Shown in pieces: positions 1 to 9,703 of a stretch of DNA of 64,000 bases. Where the stretch lies: assembly GCF_011765465.1 (NCBI RefSeq), contig NZ_CP050265.1:434001-498000 (forward strand), given 5' to 3'. A model generated the notes under the pieces. It did not search any database. It saw nothing but the letters and a program-made list of their open reading frames with translations, and was not told the DNA's origin. Positions within the stretch are counted from its first letter, which is position 1. Each line of letters begins with the position of its first letter. Source of the stretch: Erythrobacter sp. Its GTDB lineage: Bacteria > Pseudomonadota > Alphaproteobacteria > Sphingomonadales > Sphingomonadaceae. The position numbers and the translations under genes are program-made.

Positions 1-867
1 GGCCATGAGGCCCGGCTGCTGCCACAGGTCGGCATCGACCACCGCGTGTGCGCCTTCGGGCAGGATGCGCGGGATGTTTTCGAGCAGCCCCCCGCCGGTG
101 ATGTGGGCGAGGGCGTTCACTTGGCCTTCGCGGATAAGCGGCAGCAGGCTTGCGACATAGATCCGCGTCGGCTCGATCAGTGCGTCGATCAACAGGCGCT
201 CGCGGTCGAACACCGCCGGGCGGTCCATCCGCCAGCCGAAATCGGCGGCGAGGCGGCGGACGAGCGAATAGCCGTTCGAATGAACGCCGGAGGAGGCGAG
301 GCCGATGAGCACGTCGCCCGGCGCGACGCGCTCGCCGGTCAATTGTTCGCCGCGCTCGACCGCGCCGACGCAGAAACCGGCAAGGTCGTAGTCGCCGGGG
401 GCATACATCCCCGGCATTTCCGCCGTTTCCCCGCCGATCAGAGCGCATCCCGCCTGCTTGCAGCCCTCGGCGATCCCCGCGATCACGCGCTCGGCGACGC
501 CTTCCTCGAGCTTCCCGGTGGCGAAATAGTCGAGGAAGAACAGCGGCTCGGCGCCCTGAACGATGAGGTCGTTGACGCACATCGCGACGAGGTCGATACC
601 GACGGTATCGTGCCGGTCGTGCTCGATCGCGAGTTTGAGCTTGGTCCCGACCCCGTCATTCGCCGCGACCAGCAGCGGGTCGCTGAAGCCTGCCGCCTTG
701 GGGTCGAAGAAGCCGCCGAACCCGCCCAGATCGCTGGTCGCACCGGGACGGGCGGTGGCTTTCGCCAGCGGGGCGATGGCTTTCACCAGCCGGTTGCCCG
801 CTTCAATCGAGACGCCGGACTGTTCGTAGGTGTAGGAACCCTTGGAGGGAGGGGAGGGATCGCTCAT
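1..867 (-). CDS. purM: Phosphoribosylformylglycinamidine cyclo-ligase (AIR synthetase), 3' part missing
   Basis: Catalyses the fifth step of cytosolic de novo purine synthesis, the ATP-dependent closure of FGAM to AIR. 289 codons are present. The C-terminal part (about 60-80 residues in full-length PurM) lies beyond the left edge. Family hallmarks seen on the minus strand are the N-terminal [14 protein letters not shown] segment, the glycine-rich [10 protein letters not shown] stretch, [41 protein letters not shown] and [13 protein letters not shown]. The ATG at 865-867 is the natural start. The gene diverges from the DUF2066-like gene, with about 70 bp between starts. The open frame antisense to it is a GC-rich shadow. 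Confidence 0.96.
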   Translation of the reverse strand, partial: MSDPSPPSKGSYTYEQSGVSIEAGNRLVKAIAPLAKATARPGATSDLGGFGGFFDPKAAGFSDPLLVAANDGVGTKLKLAIEHDRHDTVGIDLVAMCVNDLIVQGAEPLFFLDYFATGKLEEGVAERVIAGIAEGCKQAGCALIGGETAEMPGMYAPGDYDLAGFCVGAVERGEQLTGERVAPGDVLIGLASSGVHSNGYSLVRRLAADFGWRMDRPAVFDRERLLIDALIEPTRIYVASLLPLIREGQVNALAHITGGGLLENIPRILPEGAHAVVDADLWQQPGLMA

Positions 868-937
868 GTCCCGGTCCTTAGCCTTTCGCGCTTGGAATTC
901 CACTCACCTTTGGGCAAAAGCGCGGCGGCTTTCCACC

Positions 938-2266
938 ATGACCGCGTCCTCTTCCCCCCTTCGCCCGCCTCTTGCCGGGACTCCGCTCCCGCCGCGGCGC
1001 TGGCTGCGGCACGGAGCCGCCGCGCTCGGCGCGCTTGCGCTGCTGTCGGGCGGCTATGCGCTGGTGCTGGCGCAGGTTTCGGGCGAGCGCGGGATCGCGC
1101 CCACCGCTTCGAGCGTGGATATCGAAGTGAGCGGGATCGCCGTGGACGTGACCGCCGATTCGGCCGAGGAAGCACGCGAGCAGGCGTGGCGCGAGGCCCA
1201 GCGCAGGGCGTGGGAAAAGGTCGACGGCCCGGCCATTTCCGACAGCCAGCTTTCCGGCCTCGTCTCCGCAATCGTGATCGAGCGCGAGAACATCGGGCCG
1301 AAGCGTTACATCGCGACGCTCGGTGTGGTCTTCGATCGCCAGCGCGCGGGGCGCTATCTCGGCGGGCAGGCGCAGCAGCGTTCCTCCGCGCCGATGCTGC
1401 TGATCCCCGTGATCGCAAGCGGCGGGGCCTACACGACATTCGAGCGCCGCAATGAATGGCAGCGCGCCTGGGCCGAGTTCAATCCGGGCACGAGCCGCAT
1501 CGACTATGTCCGCCCGAGCGGGGCGGGGGGCGATTCGCTGCTGATCAATTTCGGCCAGACCCGCAGGCGCAGCCGTGCGTGGTGGCGCACGACGCTCGAC
1601 CAGTACGGCGCGGCCGATGCGCTCGTGCCGATCGCGCGGGTCGATTACCAGTTCCCCGGCGGCCCGGCACGAGGCATCTTCACCGCGCGCTATGGCCCCG
1701 ACAGCACCTTCCTCGGCGAATTCGAACTGTCCGCTTCCAGTCCGGAAGAGGTGCCCGATATGCTCGCCGAGGCGGTGCGGCGGTTCGACCGGATCTTCGA
1801 GGCCGCGCTCGAGGAAGGCAAGCTCACCCCTGACCCGACCCTGCGCGAAAGCGATTCGGGCGACATCGACCCGGCGCTGCTCCGCCTGATCGAGCTCGGC
1901 CGCGCGATCCAGCAGCGCGAGGCCGAGGCGGGGGCCGAGGGTGAGGGCGCGGGCGATCTCCCCGCTCCAGGCGAGACCGGACCGGCGGAGGCGCAGGAGA
2001 CGCCGAGCCCCGCCGAGACGAGCGCACCGGTGCGCGCGATCACGGTCCAGTTCGCCAGCCCGGACGCGGGCGCTTTCGATGCGACGCTGTCGGCCATGCG
2101 GGGCGTGCCGGGCGTGCGCTCGCTTGCCGTCACCAGCACCGCGATGGGCGGGACCAGCGTGATGAGCGTGCGCTATGCGGGCAGCCTCGATGATCTTGCC
2201 GAAGCTCTGGTCGAGCGTGGCTTCGCGGTCAATCGCGGGGCGGGCGCGCTCGCCATCAGCCGCTGA
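938..2266 (+). CDS. DUF2066-like exported or membrane-anchored protein
   Basis: A protein of about 442 residues with no assigned biochemical role. An N-terminal hydrophobic segment (AAALGALALLSGGYALVLA, around residues 26-45) suggests a signal anchor. It is followed by a domain with the pattern of DUF2066: an alanine/glutamate-rich helix (EEAREQAWREAQRRAWEKV) and then a strand-rich region ending in APMLLIPVI. The C-terminal 75 residues look like a small alpha/beta domain with a GVRSLAV...YAGSLDDLAEAL pattern. A flexible Glu/Ala/Pro linker sits around residues 325-370. I chose the ATG at 938 because in-frame starts at 842 and 866 would overlap the divergent purM start. The next gene, hdaA, follows after less than 20 bp, so they are probably cotranscribed. 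The family call is from pattern recognition only. Confidence 0.72.
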   Translation: MTASSSPLRPPLAGTPLPPRRWLRHGAAALGALALLSGGYALVLAQVSGERGIAPTASSVDIEVSGIAVDVTADSAEEAREQAWREAQRRAWEKVDGPAISDSQLSGLVSAIVIERENIGPKRYIATLGVVFDRQRAGRYLGGQAQQRSSAPMLLIPVIASGGAYTTFERRNEWQRAWAEFNPGTSRIDYVRPSGAGGDSLLINFGQTRRRSRAWWRTTLDQYGAADALVPIARVDYQFPGGPARGIFTARYGPDSTFLGEFELSASSPEEVPDMLAEAVRRFDRIFEAALEEGKLTPDPTLRESDSGDIDPALLRLIELGRAIQQREAEAGAEGEGAGDLPAPGETGPAEAQETPSPAETSAPVRAITVQFASPDAGAFDATLSAMRGVPGVRSLAVTSTAMGGTSVMSVRYAGSLDDLAEALVERGFAVNRGAGALAISR

Positions 2267-2284
2267 CCGGCGCGCGTGCCGCCG

Positions 2285-2926
2285 ATGCCCCCGGCTTCCG
2301 ATTCTCCCTCGCAGATCGCGCTCCCGCTGGTTCCGGGAAGGGGCGGAGCGCCGCGGCGGATCGTGATCGGCAATGCCAATGCCCATGTGGTCGAGGCGCT
2401 GTCCGACCCTTCGCGCTGGCCTTACGGCACGGCTGTCCTCACCGGGCCGGAACGCTCGGGCAAGTCATTGCTCGGCGAATGGGCCGCCGCGCGCGGGATC
2501 GCGGTGATCGACGGTGCGGACCGCTGGGATGAGGACGCGCTGTTCCACCGCTGGAACGCCGGGCAGGAGGGCGGATCGCGCGCGGGCGAACCGCTTTTGC
2601 TGATCGCCGACCGCCAGCCCTGGGACATCGCGCTGCCCGACCTCGCCTCGCGCCTCGGCGGCTCGCTCCAGCTACAAATCGGCGCGCCCGACGATGCGAT
2701 GGCGGCGCAGTTGATCGAGGCGATGGCCGAGCAGCGCGGCCTCACGCTCGCCGAGGGCGCGGCCGATTACCTCGTCCCGCGCGCGGAGCGCAGCTTCGCC
2801 GCGCTCGAAAGGCTCGTCGCTACGATCGACCGGATCAGCCTTGAACGGCAGGTTCCCGCCACCATGTCGGTCTGGCGCGCTGCGCTCGAAGCGATGCACG
2901 GCCCCGAGCAGGGGCGCCTGATCTGA
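2285..2926 (+). CDS. hdaA: HdaA-like DnaA-related protein (regulatory inactivation of DnaA)
   Basis: A short DnaA-paralogue AAA+ protein of about 213 residues. In alphaproteobacteria HdaA works with the sliding clamp to stimulate ATP hydrolysis by DnaA and prevent over-initiation. Visible features are an N-terminal SQIALPLVP stretch resembling the clamp-binding QLPLP-type motif of Hda proteins, a degenerate Walker A (TGPERSGKSLL), a LLLIADR strand in the Walker B position, and the ASRLGGSLQLQIGAPDD sensor region. There is no DNA-binding domain IV, as expected for Hda. The in-frame GTG at 2276 is an alternative start. The ATG at 2285 is preferred but no strong Shine-Dalgarno decides between them. 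Confidence 0.82.
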   Translation: MPPASDSPSQIALPLVPGRGGAPRRIVIGNANAHVVEALSDPSRWPYGTAVLTGPERSGKSLLGEWAAARGIAVIDGADRWDEDALFHRWNAGQEGGSRAGEPLLLIADRQPWDIALPDLASRLGGSLQLQIGAPDDAMAAQLIEAMAEQRGLTLAEGAADYLVPRAERSFAALERLVATIDRISLERQVPATMSVWRAALEAMHGPEQGRLI

Positions 2927-2974
2927 CGAGCCGGATTTGCAAAACGCGCCGATTGGTGGAAGGGTAATGGGGCC

Positions 2975-3706
2975 ATGTTCGATAAGCTGACGGCCTATCT
3001 GGACTCGATCCGGGCGCGCGATCCGGCGCCGCGTTCGCGCTGGGAAATCCTGCTTTATCCGGGGGTCTGGGCGCTGGGGTTCCATCGCGTCGCGCACTGG
3101 CTGTTCGAGGCCAAGCTCTATTTCCTCGCCCGGCTGGTGAACCATGTCAGCCGCGCGCTGACCGCGATCGACATTCATCCGGGCGCGACCATCGGGCGAA
3201 ATTTCTTCATCGACCACGGCTTCACCGTCATCGGCGAAACCGCGGAGATCGGCGATAACGTGACGATCTACCAGTGCGTGACGCTGGGCGGGACGAACCC
3301 GACCAACGGCAAGGGGGGCAAGCGCCACCCGACGCTGCAGGACAATGTCATCATCGGCTCTGGCGCGCAGATCATCGGCCCGATCACCGTGGGCGAGCGC
3401 GCCCGCGTCGGGGCCAATGCCGTCGTGACCGAGGATGTCGCGCCGGGGGCTACAATGGTGGGGCTCAAGGCCCGTTCGACGCTGGTTCCGGCGGAGGAGT
3501 GGATCAAGGAATTCATCCCCTACGGCACGCCGTCGGACGACCCGTGCGAGCCGCGCAGCGACTGCATCGAGAAGCTCGAGAGTGAACTTGGCGCGCTCAA
3601 GGCCGAACTGGCCGAGATCAAGGCCGCGCAGGCCCGCGCGATCGAGGATGCCTCGGCCCGCCAGGCGAGCCTCGATTTCGGACGCAAGAGCGGGACCGAC
3701 GATTGA
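2975..3706 (+). CDS. cysE: Serine O-acetyltransferase, EpsC type
   Basis: Transfers acetyl from acetyl-CoA to L-serine to make O-acetylserine, the precursor for cysteine synthesis in the cytosol. The protein has 243 residues. It has the short N-terminal helical region of the EpsC branch (YPGVWALGFHRVAHWL), then the left-handed beta-helix of hexapeptide repeats with the catalytic DHG motif (GRNFFIDHGFTVIGETA) and the VTLGGT segment. The last ~45 residues form a charged, coiled-coil-like tail (ESELGALKAELAEIKAAQA) that is longer than usual. Its TGA overlaps the ATG of the DUF2794 gene by one base, which indicates translational coupling. Confidence 0.94.
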   Translation: MFDKLTAYLDSIRARDPAPRSRWEILLYPGVWALGFHRVAHWLFEAKLYFLARLVNHVSRALTAIDIHPGATIGRNFFIDHGFTVIGETAEIGDNVTIYQCVTLGGTNPTNGKGGKRHPTLQDNVIIGSGAQIIGPITVGERARVGANAVVTEDVAPGATMVGLKARSTLVPAEEWIKEFIPYGTPSDDPCEPRSDCIEKLESELGALKAELAEIKAAQARAIEDASARQASLDFGRKSGTDD

Positions 3707-4074
3707 TGGCGGCGGGCAAGGGCGCAGGGCTCCCCGGACAGGTCGTCGCTTTCCCGGCCCGCGGTGGCGCGGGGCAGGTCGGGTTCGAGCGCGAGGAACT
3801 GCAGCGCATCCTCGACCTCTACGGTCGCATGGTCGCCGCCGGCGAATGGCGCGATTACGCGATGGACTTCGATTCGAAATGCGCCACCTTCGCCGCCTTC
3901 CGCCGCACCGCCGAACGCCCACAGGCGCGGCTCGAAAAGCGACCCGCGCTCAGGAACAAGCAGGGGATGTGGACCCTGTTCGGCGAACACGGCCAGGTGA
4001 TGAAGCGCGGCCACGACCTTGCGAACGTCCTTGCTCCGATGGAGCGGCGGCTGGTGAAGGCGGTCGAGGACTAG
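3706..4074 (+). CDS. DUF2794 domain protein
   Basis: A 122-residue member of a conserved alphaproteobacterial family of unknown function. Recognisable features are the central LDLYGRMVAAGEWRDYAMDF segment and the lysine/arginine-rich C-terminal half (RPALRNKQGMWTLFGEHGQV). There is no signal peptide or membrane segment, so it is probably cytosolic. The ATG is shared with the preceding cysE stop (TGATG). An upstream in-frame TTG at 3703 is a less likely start. About 170 bp of convergent intergenic sequence follows in which I see no gene. Confidence 0.85.
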   Translation: MAAGKGAGLPGQVVAFPARGGAGQVGFEREELQRILDLYGRMVAAGEWRDYAMDFDSKCATFAAFRRTAERPQARLEKRPALRNKQGMWTLFGEHGQVMKRGHDLANVLAPMERRLVKAVED

Positions 4075-4246
4075 GCCCGAACACTGTGCGGGCGCAGGCT
4101 CCGGCAGCGCAAGTGGCAGCTTCGGAACGCTCGAACCACCTGTTTCGATGGAGGAAAGTGGGTGGAACGGAGACGTCTGCGACACTGGCGAATGCCGCCG
4201 CGCGCTGACATAGCGTCTGGCTTCCGGCCCGAACGACCGGGTGCCG

Positions 4247-5473
4247 TCAGTCCGCGATCCAGAGGTCGTGAGCGTCGATCCTCAGCTTCGTGATCGCGCG
4301 CATCGCGTCCGCGCGGGCCTCGGCCTCGATGCGGAAGGCGTCGTGGACCATGCGTTCGCCCAGCAGCCGTTCGGCAAGGTCGATTTCGCCCAGTTCCTGT
4401 CCGCGGCGCAGCTTTGCGAGCGCTTTCATCTGCGCCTCGACCGTCTCGCGGGCGCGCGCCCAGGTGGCGATGCGATAGCGCGCCTCGACCACGTCGGACG
4501 TCGCGGTTTCCTCGACCTCGATGCGGGCAAGCTGCGCCTGCGACAGCGCCGCGGAAGCCGAGGCGCCCGCCTCGCTCGCCAGCGCGGCCCGATGCCCGCC
4601 TCCGAGCGGGATCGACACCACCACGCCCGCGCCGCGCTCGATCCCGCCGAACTCGGAGAAAGCCCTGAGGCCGATGGTGGGATCGGCGACGCGGTCGCGC
4701 TGCGCACGGTCGGCCATCGCGGCCATGCGCTCGCTTTCGGCCTCGGCGGCGGCGATGAGGTGGCTGTTGACGACCACGAGGTCGCCCAGCTGCGAAAGCC
4801 GCGCGTCGGCCATTTCGGGCAGCGGAATGTCCGGCGCATCCGCCGGGAGGGCGAGAGCCGGAAAGCGCGCGGCGAGGCGCGAGCGGGCGAGATCCGCCAT
4901 GCCGCTCGACTGTTCGAGCGCCCGGCGCGCTTCGGCAAGGGCTGCGGCTGCCCGGTCGACTTCGAGCTGCGAGGCGTCGCGCAGGTCGCGCCGCCGCTCG
5001 AGCGCGGCGAGCGCGGCTTCGTAATTCTCCACCGCCGCCCGGTCGACTTCGGCCACGGCGGAGGCGGCGAGCCAGTCGAACCAGTAGGCGGCGAGCGCGA
5101 GCGCGGCTTCGTGGCGCGCATCCTCGGCCATGTTCTCGGCCGCCTCGATGCCGTGGCGGCCGATCTCGCGGTCGAGCCGGGCCTTGCCGGGCAGGCGGAA
5201 GCTGCGCGAGAGCATCGCGTCGTATTCGTCGAATTCCCCGCCCGAGCGGACATTGCGGCGCTGGTAGGTTCCCTGCACCGTGACTTCGTAAGGCCCGCGC
5301 GCGAGCCCCTTCGCGCGCGCCCGCGCCGCGTCGAGCCGGGCGCGCGCGGCGTTGACCTCGGGATGCTCCTCGAGCGCCTGCTCGACCGCAGCTTCGGGCG
5401 GCAGGCCGGGCTCGGCGAGGAGAGGTGCGCCCGCCAGCAGAAGGGGAGCGAGGAAAAGCGCCTTGCGGATCAT
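4247..5473 (-). CDS. Outer-membrane efflux factor, TolC/CzcC family
   Basis: A 408-residue TolC-superfamily protein that would form the outer-membrane channel of the adjacent RND pump. An N-terminal signal peptide (MIRKALFLAPLLLAGAPLLA) precedes two OEP repeats built from long alpha-helices rich in Ala, Glu and Arg (AAVEQALEEHPEVNAARARL; AALAALERRRDLRDASQLEV). It lacks the lipobox cysteine seen in some CzcC/NodT proteins. Its ATG overlaps the stop of the pump gene by four bases, so it is the last gene of a B-A-C ordered efflux operon. Confidence 0.9.
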   Translation of the reverse strand: MIRKALFLAPLLLAGAPLLAEPGLPPEAAVEQALEEHPEVNAARARLDAARARAKGLARGPYEVTVQGTYQRRNVRSGGEFDEYDAMLSRSFRLPGKARLDREIGRHGIEAAENMAEDARHEAALALAAYWFDWLAASAVAEVDRAAVENYEAALAALERRRDLRDASQLEVDRAAAALAEARRALEQSSGMADLARSRLAARFPALALPADAPDIPLPEMADARLSQLGDLVVVNSHLIAAAEAESERMAAMADRAQRDRVADPTIGLRAFSEFGGIERGAGVVVSIPLGGGHRAALASEAGASASAALSQAQLARIEVEETATSDVVEARYRIATWARARETVEAQMKALAKLRRGQELGEIDLAERLLGERMVHDAFRIEAEARADAMRAITKLRIDAHDLWIAD

Positions 5474-8400
5474 GCCAGCGCCTCCTTCTCGGTGTCGCTG
5501 TCGGCGCTGCGCTCGCGCGGCCCCTCTCCGAAGCGTTCGTAGAGGATCGGGAGAAGCACCAGCGTCAGCAGGGTGGCCGAGACCAGCCCGCCGATCACGA
5601 CGATCGCGAGCGGCTTCTGAATTTCCGAGCCCGGCCCGGTCGCGAACAGCAGCGGCACGAGGCCGAAGGCGGCGATGCTAGCGGTCATCAGCACCGGGCG
5701 CAGTCGCCGCTCGGCCCCCTGCCGCACCGCCTGCGCGAGCGGGACGCCCTCTTCGCGCAGCTGGCGGAAATAGGTCACCATGACGAGCCCGTTGAGCACC
5801 GCGATGCCGAGCAGCGCGATGAAGCCGACCGATGCGGGGACCGAGAGATATTCGCCCGACACCGCAAGCGCGATCATCCCGCCGACCGCGGCGAAGGGGA
5901 TGTTGGTGAGGATGAGGAGCGAGGCCCGGACCGATTGCAGCGTCAGGTAGAGCACGCCGAAGATCAGCAGGATCGCCACCGGCAGCACCACCGCGAGCCG
6001 GGCCGAGGCGCGCTGCTGGTTCTCGAACTGGCCGCCCCATTCGAGCCGGTAGCCCGGCGGCATCGGGACATTGGCGGCAAGGTCCGCCTTCGCATCCTCG
6101 ACATAGCCGACAAGGTCGCGGCCCGAGACGAAAGCCTGCACCATGGCATAGCGCGAGCCGTCCTCGTGCTCGAGCTTGACCGGGCCTTCGACGCGGGTGA
6201 CATCCGCGACATCGCTCGCGCGGACGAGCTGGCCGGTGGGCGAGCGGTAGACGAGATCGGCGAATTCCCGCGCACCCAGCTCGCCCGCGCCGCCTTGCCC
6301 GCGCACGACGATCGGGACGCGCCGCACGCCTTCGTTGACGACTCCGCTTCGCACGCCTTCGACTTGCGCGCGCATCATGTCCTGGAGGTCCGAGACCGGC
6401 ATCCCGACCCGGCCCGCGGCGACGCGGTCGATGTCGACGAGGAGATAGTCGACCTGGTCGTTCGCCACGGTCATCGCCTCGCTCGTGCCGGGAATCGTCT
6501 CGAGCCGCGCCTGTATCTCGCCGGCCAGCCGCGAGAGTTCGGCAAGGTCCGGGCCGAACAGCTTGATCGCAAGATCGCCGCGCGCGCCGGTCAGCATTTC
6601 CGAGGTCCGCATATCGATCGGCTGGGTGAAGGTCGGCTCGATCCCGGGGAAACGCTCCATCACTTTGCGCAATTCGCCGAGCAGCCAGTCCTTGTCCTCG
6701 ACCCGCCATTCCTCGCGCGGCTTGAGTTGCAGGAAGCTGTCGGTCTCGTTCGGGCTCATCGGGTCGAGGCCGAGTTCGTCCGAGCCGACCCGCGCGATCA
6801 CCGCCTCGACCTCGGGCACTTCGGCGAGGATCGCGCGCTGCACCTTCATGTCGCCCTCGACGCTGTGTTCGAGCGAGATCGAGGGCAGCTTGGTGAGCTG
6901 CACGATGACCGAGCCTTCGTCCATCACCGGAAGGAAGGTCTTGCCCGTCACGGTGTAGGCTGCCCCCGCGAGAGCGAGGCCGATGCCCGCCACCGCGAAG
7001 ACCCTACGCTTGTGCGCGAAGGCACCGGAAAGCAGCGCGTGATAGCGCGGGGCGATCTGGCGCATCAGCCAGGGCTCGTGGTGGTGCTCGGCGTCGGTCG
7101 CCTTCACCTTAAGCAGGTAGTAGGCGAGAACCGGGACAAGCGTCAGCGACAGCACCAGCGCCGAGGCGAGCGCGAGGACGATGGTGAGCGCGACCGGGCT
7201 GAACAGCTTGCCTTCCAACCCCTCGAGCGTGAGCAGCGGCAGGAACACGATGGCGATGATCGCAAGGCCCGAGGCGACGGGCTTTGCGACCTCGGCGGCG
7301 GCGACATAGACATTGTGGAGCTTGCCGAGCGAGGCGTGCTTTTCGTCCGACAGCCGCTCGACCACGTTCTCGACCACGACCACCGCCCCGTCGACGAGGA
7401 TGCCGACCGCGATGGCGAGCCCGCCGAGGCTCATGAGGTTCGCCGTCAGTCCGATGGCGCGCATGAAGATGAAGGTCAGCAGCGCCGCCATCGGCAGCGC
7501 GAGCGCGACGATCACCGAGGCGCGGAAATCGCCAAGAAATAGCAGCAGCAGGATGACGACCAGCACGGTCGCTTCGAGCAGGGCGGATTCGACCGTGCCG
7601 ACCGCGCGCCCGATAAGGTCGGAACGGTCGTAGAAGACGTCCACGCTCATGCCGGAGGGAAGGCTCGGCTGGATCTCCTCGAGCCTTGTCTTTATCCCTT
7701 CGACGACCTTCGCCGCGTCCGCCCCGCGCAGGCCGATGACGAGCCCCTGCACCGCCTCGCCCGTGCCGTTCTTCGTGACCGCGCCATAGCGCGTCAGGCT
7801 GCCGGTGCGCACGTCGGCGACATCGCCCACGCGCACCACCGCGCCGCCCTGCGAACGCACCACCACCGCGGCGAGATCGTCGAGCGTGCGGATCGCCCCG
7901 GTCGAGCGGACGATGAGCGATTCCTCCCCGCTGGTGAGCCTGCCGGCCCCGTCATTGCGATTGCTCGCCTCAATCGCGGCGGCGAGGTCGGCGGTCGAAA
8001 GTCCCGCGGCGGCGAGCGCGTTCACGCGCGGAGCGACCTCGAAGGTCTCGACATAGCCGCCCAGCGCGTTGACGTCCGCAACGCCCGGCACGGTGCGCAG
8101 CGCGGGGCGGATCGTCCAGTCGAGCACGCGGCGCTTTTCCGCGAGGCTCTGCGGGCCTTCGAGCGTGAACATGAACATTTCGGAGAGCGGCGTCGAAATC
8201 GGCGCGAGCCCGCCCTCGACCGTTGGCGGCAGGTCCCCCATCGCCGCATTCAGCCGCTCGGCGACCTGTTGGCGCGCCCAGTAGATGTCGGTCGAATCCT
8301 CGAAATCGATGGTGATGTCGGCGATCGCGTATTTGGCGACCGAGCGCAGGACGGTCTGTTCGGGAATGCCGAGCAGTTCCATCTCGAGCGGGGTGACGAC

Positions 8401-8592
8401 GCGGCTCTCGACTTCCTCCGGCGTCATGCCGGGGGCCTTGAGGATGATCTTGACCTGCGTCGTGCTGATGTCGGGAAAGGCATCGATCGGCAGGTTGGCA
8501 AAGGACCAGCCGCCGATCCCGGCGAGGACTGCGGCGAGGCCGAGGACGGCGAGGCGCAGCGAGAGCGCCTTTTCGACGAGCTTGCCCAGCAT
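5470..8592 (-). CDS. Heavy-metal efflux RND pump, CusA/CzcA family
   Basis: A 1040-residue inner-membrane proton/metal antiporter of the HME-RND family, driving tripartite export of metal cations such as Cu/Ag or Co/Zn/Cd. The N-terminal transmembrane helix is followed by the family sequence DAFPDISTTQVKI. The fourth-helix signature is seen in LAIAVGILVDGAVVVVENVVERL. Two large periplasmic loops and the second bundle of six helices (LPVAILLIFGVLYLTLQSVR onward) complete the duplicated RND fold. The sequence alone does not decide between monovalent and divalent metals. The adaptor gene ends 5 bp upstream and the TolC gene overlaps downstream. Confidence 0.95.
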   Translation of the reverse strand: MLGKLVEKALSLRLAVLGLAAVLAGIGGWSFANLPIDAFPDISTTQVKIILKAPGMTPEEVESRVVTPLEMELLGIPEQTVLRSVAKYAIADITIDFEDSTDIYWARQQVAERLNAAMGDLPPTVEGGLAPISTPLSEMFMFTLEGPQSLAEKRRVLDWTIRPALRTVPGVADVNALGGYVETFEVAPRVNALAAAGLSTADLAAAIEASNRNDGAGRLTSGEESLIVRSTGAIRTLDDLAAVVVRSQGGAVVRVGDVADVRTGSLTRYGAVTKNGTGEAVQGLVIGLRGADAAKVVEGIKTRLEEIQPSLPSGMSVDVFYDRSDLIGRAVGTVESALLEATVLVVILLLLFLGDFRASVIVALALPMAALLTFIFMRAIGLTANLMSLGGLAIAVGILVDGAVVVVENVVERLSDEKHASLGKLHNVYVAAAEVAKPVASGLAIIAIVFLPLLTLEGLEGKLFSPVALTIVLALASALVLSLTLVPVLAYYLLKVKATDAEHHHEPWLMRQIAPRYHALLSGAFAHKRRVFAVAGIGLALAGAAYTVTGKTFLPVMDEGSVIVQLTKLPSISLEHSVEGDMKVQRAILAEVPEVEAVIARVGSDELGLDPMSPNETDSFLQLKPREEWRVEDKDWLLGELRKVMERFPGIEPTFTQPIDMRTSEMLTGARGDLAIKLFGPDLAELSRLAGEIQARLETIPGTSEAMTVANDQVDYLLVDIDRVAAGRVGMPVSDLQDMMRAQVEGVRSGVVNEGVRRVPIVVRGQGGAGELGAREFADLVYRSPTGQLVRASDVADVTRVEGPVKLEHEDGSRYAMVQAFVSGRDLVGYVEDAKADLAANVPMPPGYRLEWGGQFENQQRASARLAVVLPVAILLIFGVLYLTLQSVRASLLILTNIPFAAVGGMIALAVSGEYLSVPASVGFIALLGIAVLNGLVMVTYFRQLREEGVPLAQAVRQGAERRLRPVLMTASIAAFGLVPLLFATGPGSEIQKPLAIVVIGGLVSATLLTLVLLPILYERFGEGPRERSADSDTEKEALA

Positions 8593-8597
8593 GGCGC

Positions 8598-9680
8598 TTA
8601 TTCCGCCCCCTGCGCCTTGAGTTCGGCGACGCTGCTGGCGGCGACGGTCTCGCCCGCCTCCAGCCCCTCGGCGATGATCGCCAGCCCGCCGCTTGTCGCG
8701 CCGACGACGACGGGGCGGGCGGTCCAGTCCTCGCCCTCGCGCACGAAGACATGGTCCTTGCCCGCGATTCGCGTGACGGCGTGTTCGGGCACGGCGAGAC
8801 CCTTGCCCGAGCCCCTGATCGCCACGCTGACGTTGCGACCGGCGACCACGCCCGGCGCATCGCCGATGCTGGCGCGCGCCATGACCGAGCGGGTGGCAGG
8901 ATCGATCGACGGCGCGACCGCGATGATCCGCCCGCCGACCGACAGCGCCTCGCCGTCCGCGCCGGGCAGCGCGACCTCTACCGCCATTCCGGGCCGCACC
9001 TCGCGCGCGAGCCGTTCGGGCAATTGCAGTTCGACCTGATACGCGCCCTCGGCCTCGACCACGAAGGGCGCGCCCATCCCGTCGACTCCGCCGCCCGTTT
9101 CGACCCCGACATGGGCGACGCGGCCCGCAATGGGCGCGGCAAGCGTCATCGTCCCGTCCGGCCCGATCCCGCCGAGCGCCGCGAGGCGGGCCGCCTCGGC
9201 GCGGGTCGCGCGGGCCTGTTCGTATTCCGCCTGCGCCTCGTCCGCGCGCGCCTCGGCGACGATGCCTTCCTCGGCCAGCTGGGCGAGGCGCTTGGCGCGG
9301 GCCTCGGCGAGCCGTTCGGCCGAGCGCGCGCGGGCAAGCTCGCCGCTGATCTGCACCGGCTCCGCCGCGCGCACCAGCGCAAGCGGATCGCCGCGCGCCA
9401 CGCGCTGGCCCTCGATCACGAAGACCCGCACCGCCGCGCCGGGGAACGGGGCGGTCACCGCGACTCGCGCTTCAGGCGGCAGGGTGATCGTCCCCGGCGC
9501 GCTGCCTATCGGCACGCCGTCGATCTCCATCACGTCGGCCGTCTCGATCGCGAGGCCGTCCGGTTCCTGGGCCGTCTCGGCTCCATCGCTGCCGGCCTGT
9601 TCCGATTGGGGGGAAGAACAGGCCGGCAGGCCCGCCATGGCGGCGAGGGCGGCAAGAAGGGCGATGGAGCGCGGTGTCAT
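8598..9680 (-). CDS. RND periplasmic adaptor, CusB/CzcB (membrane fusion protein) family
   Basis: A 360-residue membrane fusion protein linking the RND pump to the outer-membrane factor. The N-terminus is a lipoprotein signal (LLAALAAMAGLPACS, with the cysteine near residue 22). The lipoyl/barrel-sandwich halves (VTAPFPGAAVRVFVIEGQRV and TLAAPIAGRVAHVGVETGG) flank a coiled-coil hairpin (LARARSAERLAEARAKRLAQ). A beta-barrel and a membrane-proximal domain follow. The ATG at 9678-9680 is chosen because it gives the signal peptide. The frame stays open much further upstream, but that extension runs antisense to the response regulator. It is the first gene of the efflux operon and diverges from the regulator gene. 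Confidence 0.92.
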   Translation of the reverse strand: MTPRSIALLAALAAMAGLPACSSPQSEQAGSDGAETAQEPDGLAIETADVMEIDGVPIGSAPGTITLPPEARVAVTAPFPGAAVRVFVIEGQRVARGDPLALVRAAEPVQISGELARARSAERLAEARAKRLAQLAEEGIVAEARADEAQAEYEQARATRAEAARLAALGGIGPDGTMTLAAPIAGRVAHVGVETGGGVDGMGAPFVVEAEGAYQVELQLPERLAREVRPGMAVEVALPGADGEALSVGGRIIAVAPSIDPATRSVMARASIGDAPGVVAGRNVSVAIRGSGKGLAVPEHAVTRIAGKDHVFVREGEDWTARPVVVGATSGGLAIIAEGLEAGETVAASSVAELKAQGAE

Positions 9681-9703
9681 GCCCGGTTCTCTGGCCCACC
9701 AAG

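Noticed and set aside
46..1455. Long plus-strand open frame across purM and the start of the next gene
   Set aside because: It runs antisense to purM, whose motifs are unmistakable, and is low-complexity and Arg/Asp-rich as expected for a GC-rich shadow frame.
5425..7542. 705-codon plus-strand open frame inside the efflux pump gene
   Set aside because: Antisense to the RND pump, full of His/Arg/Asp runs, and without any recognisable domain.
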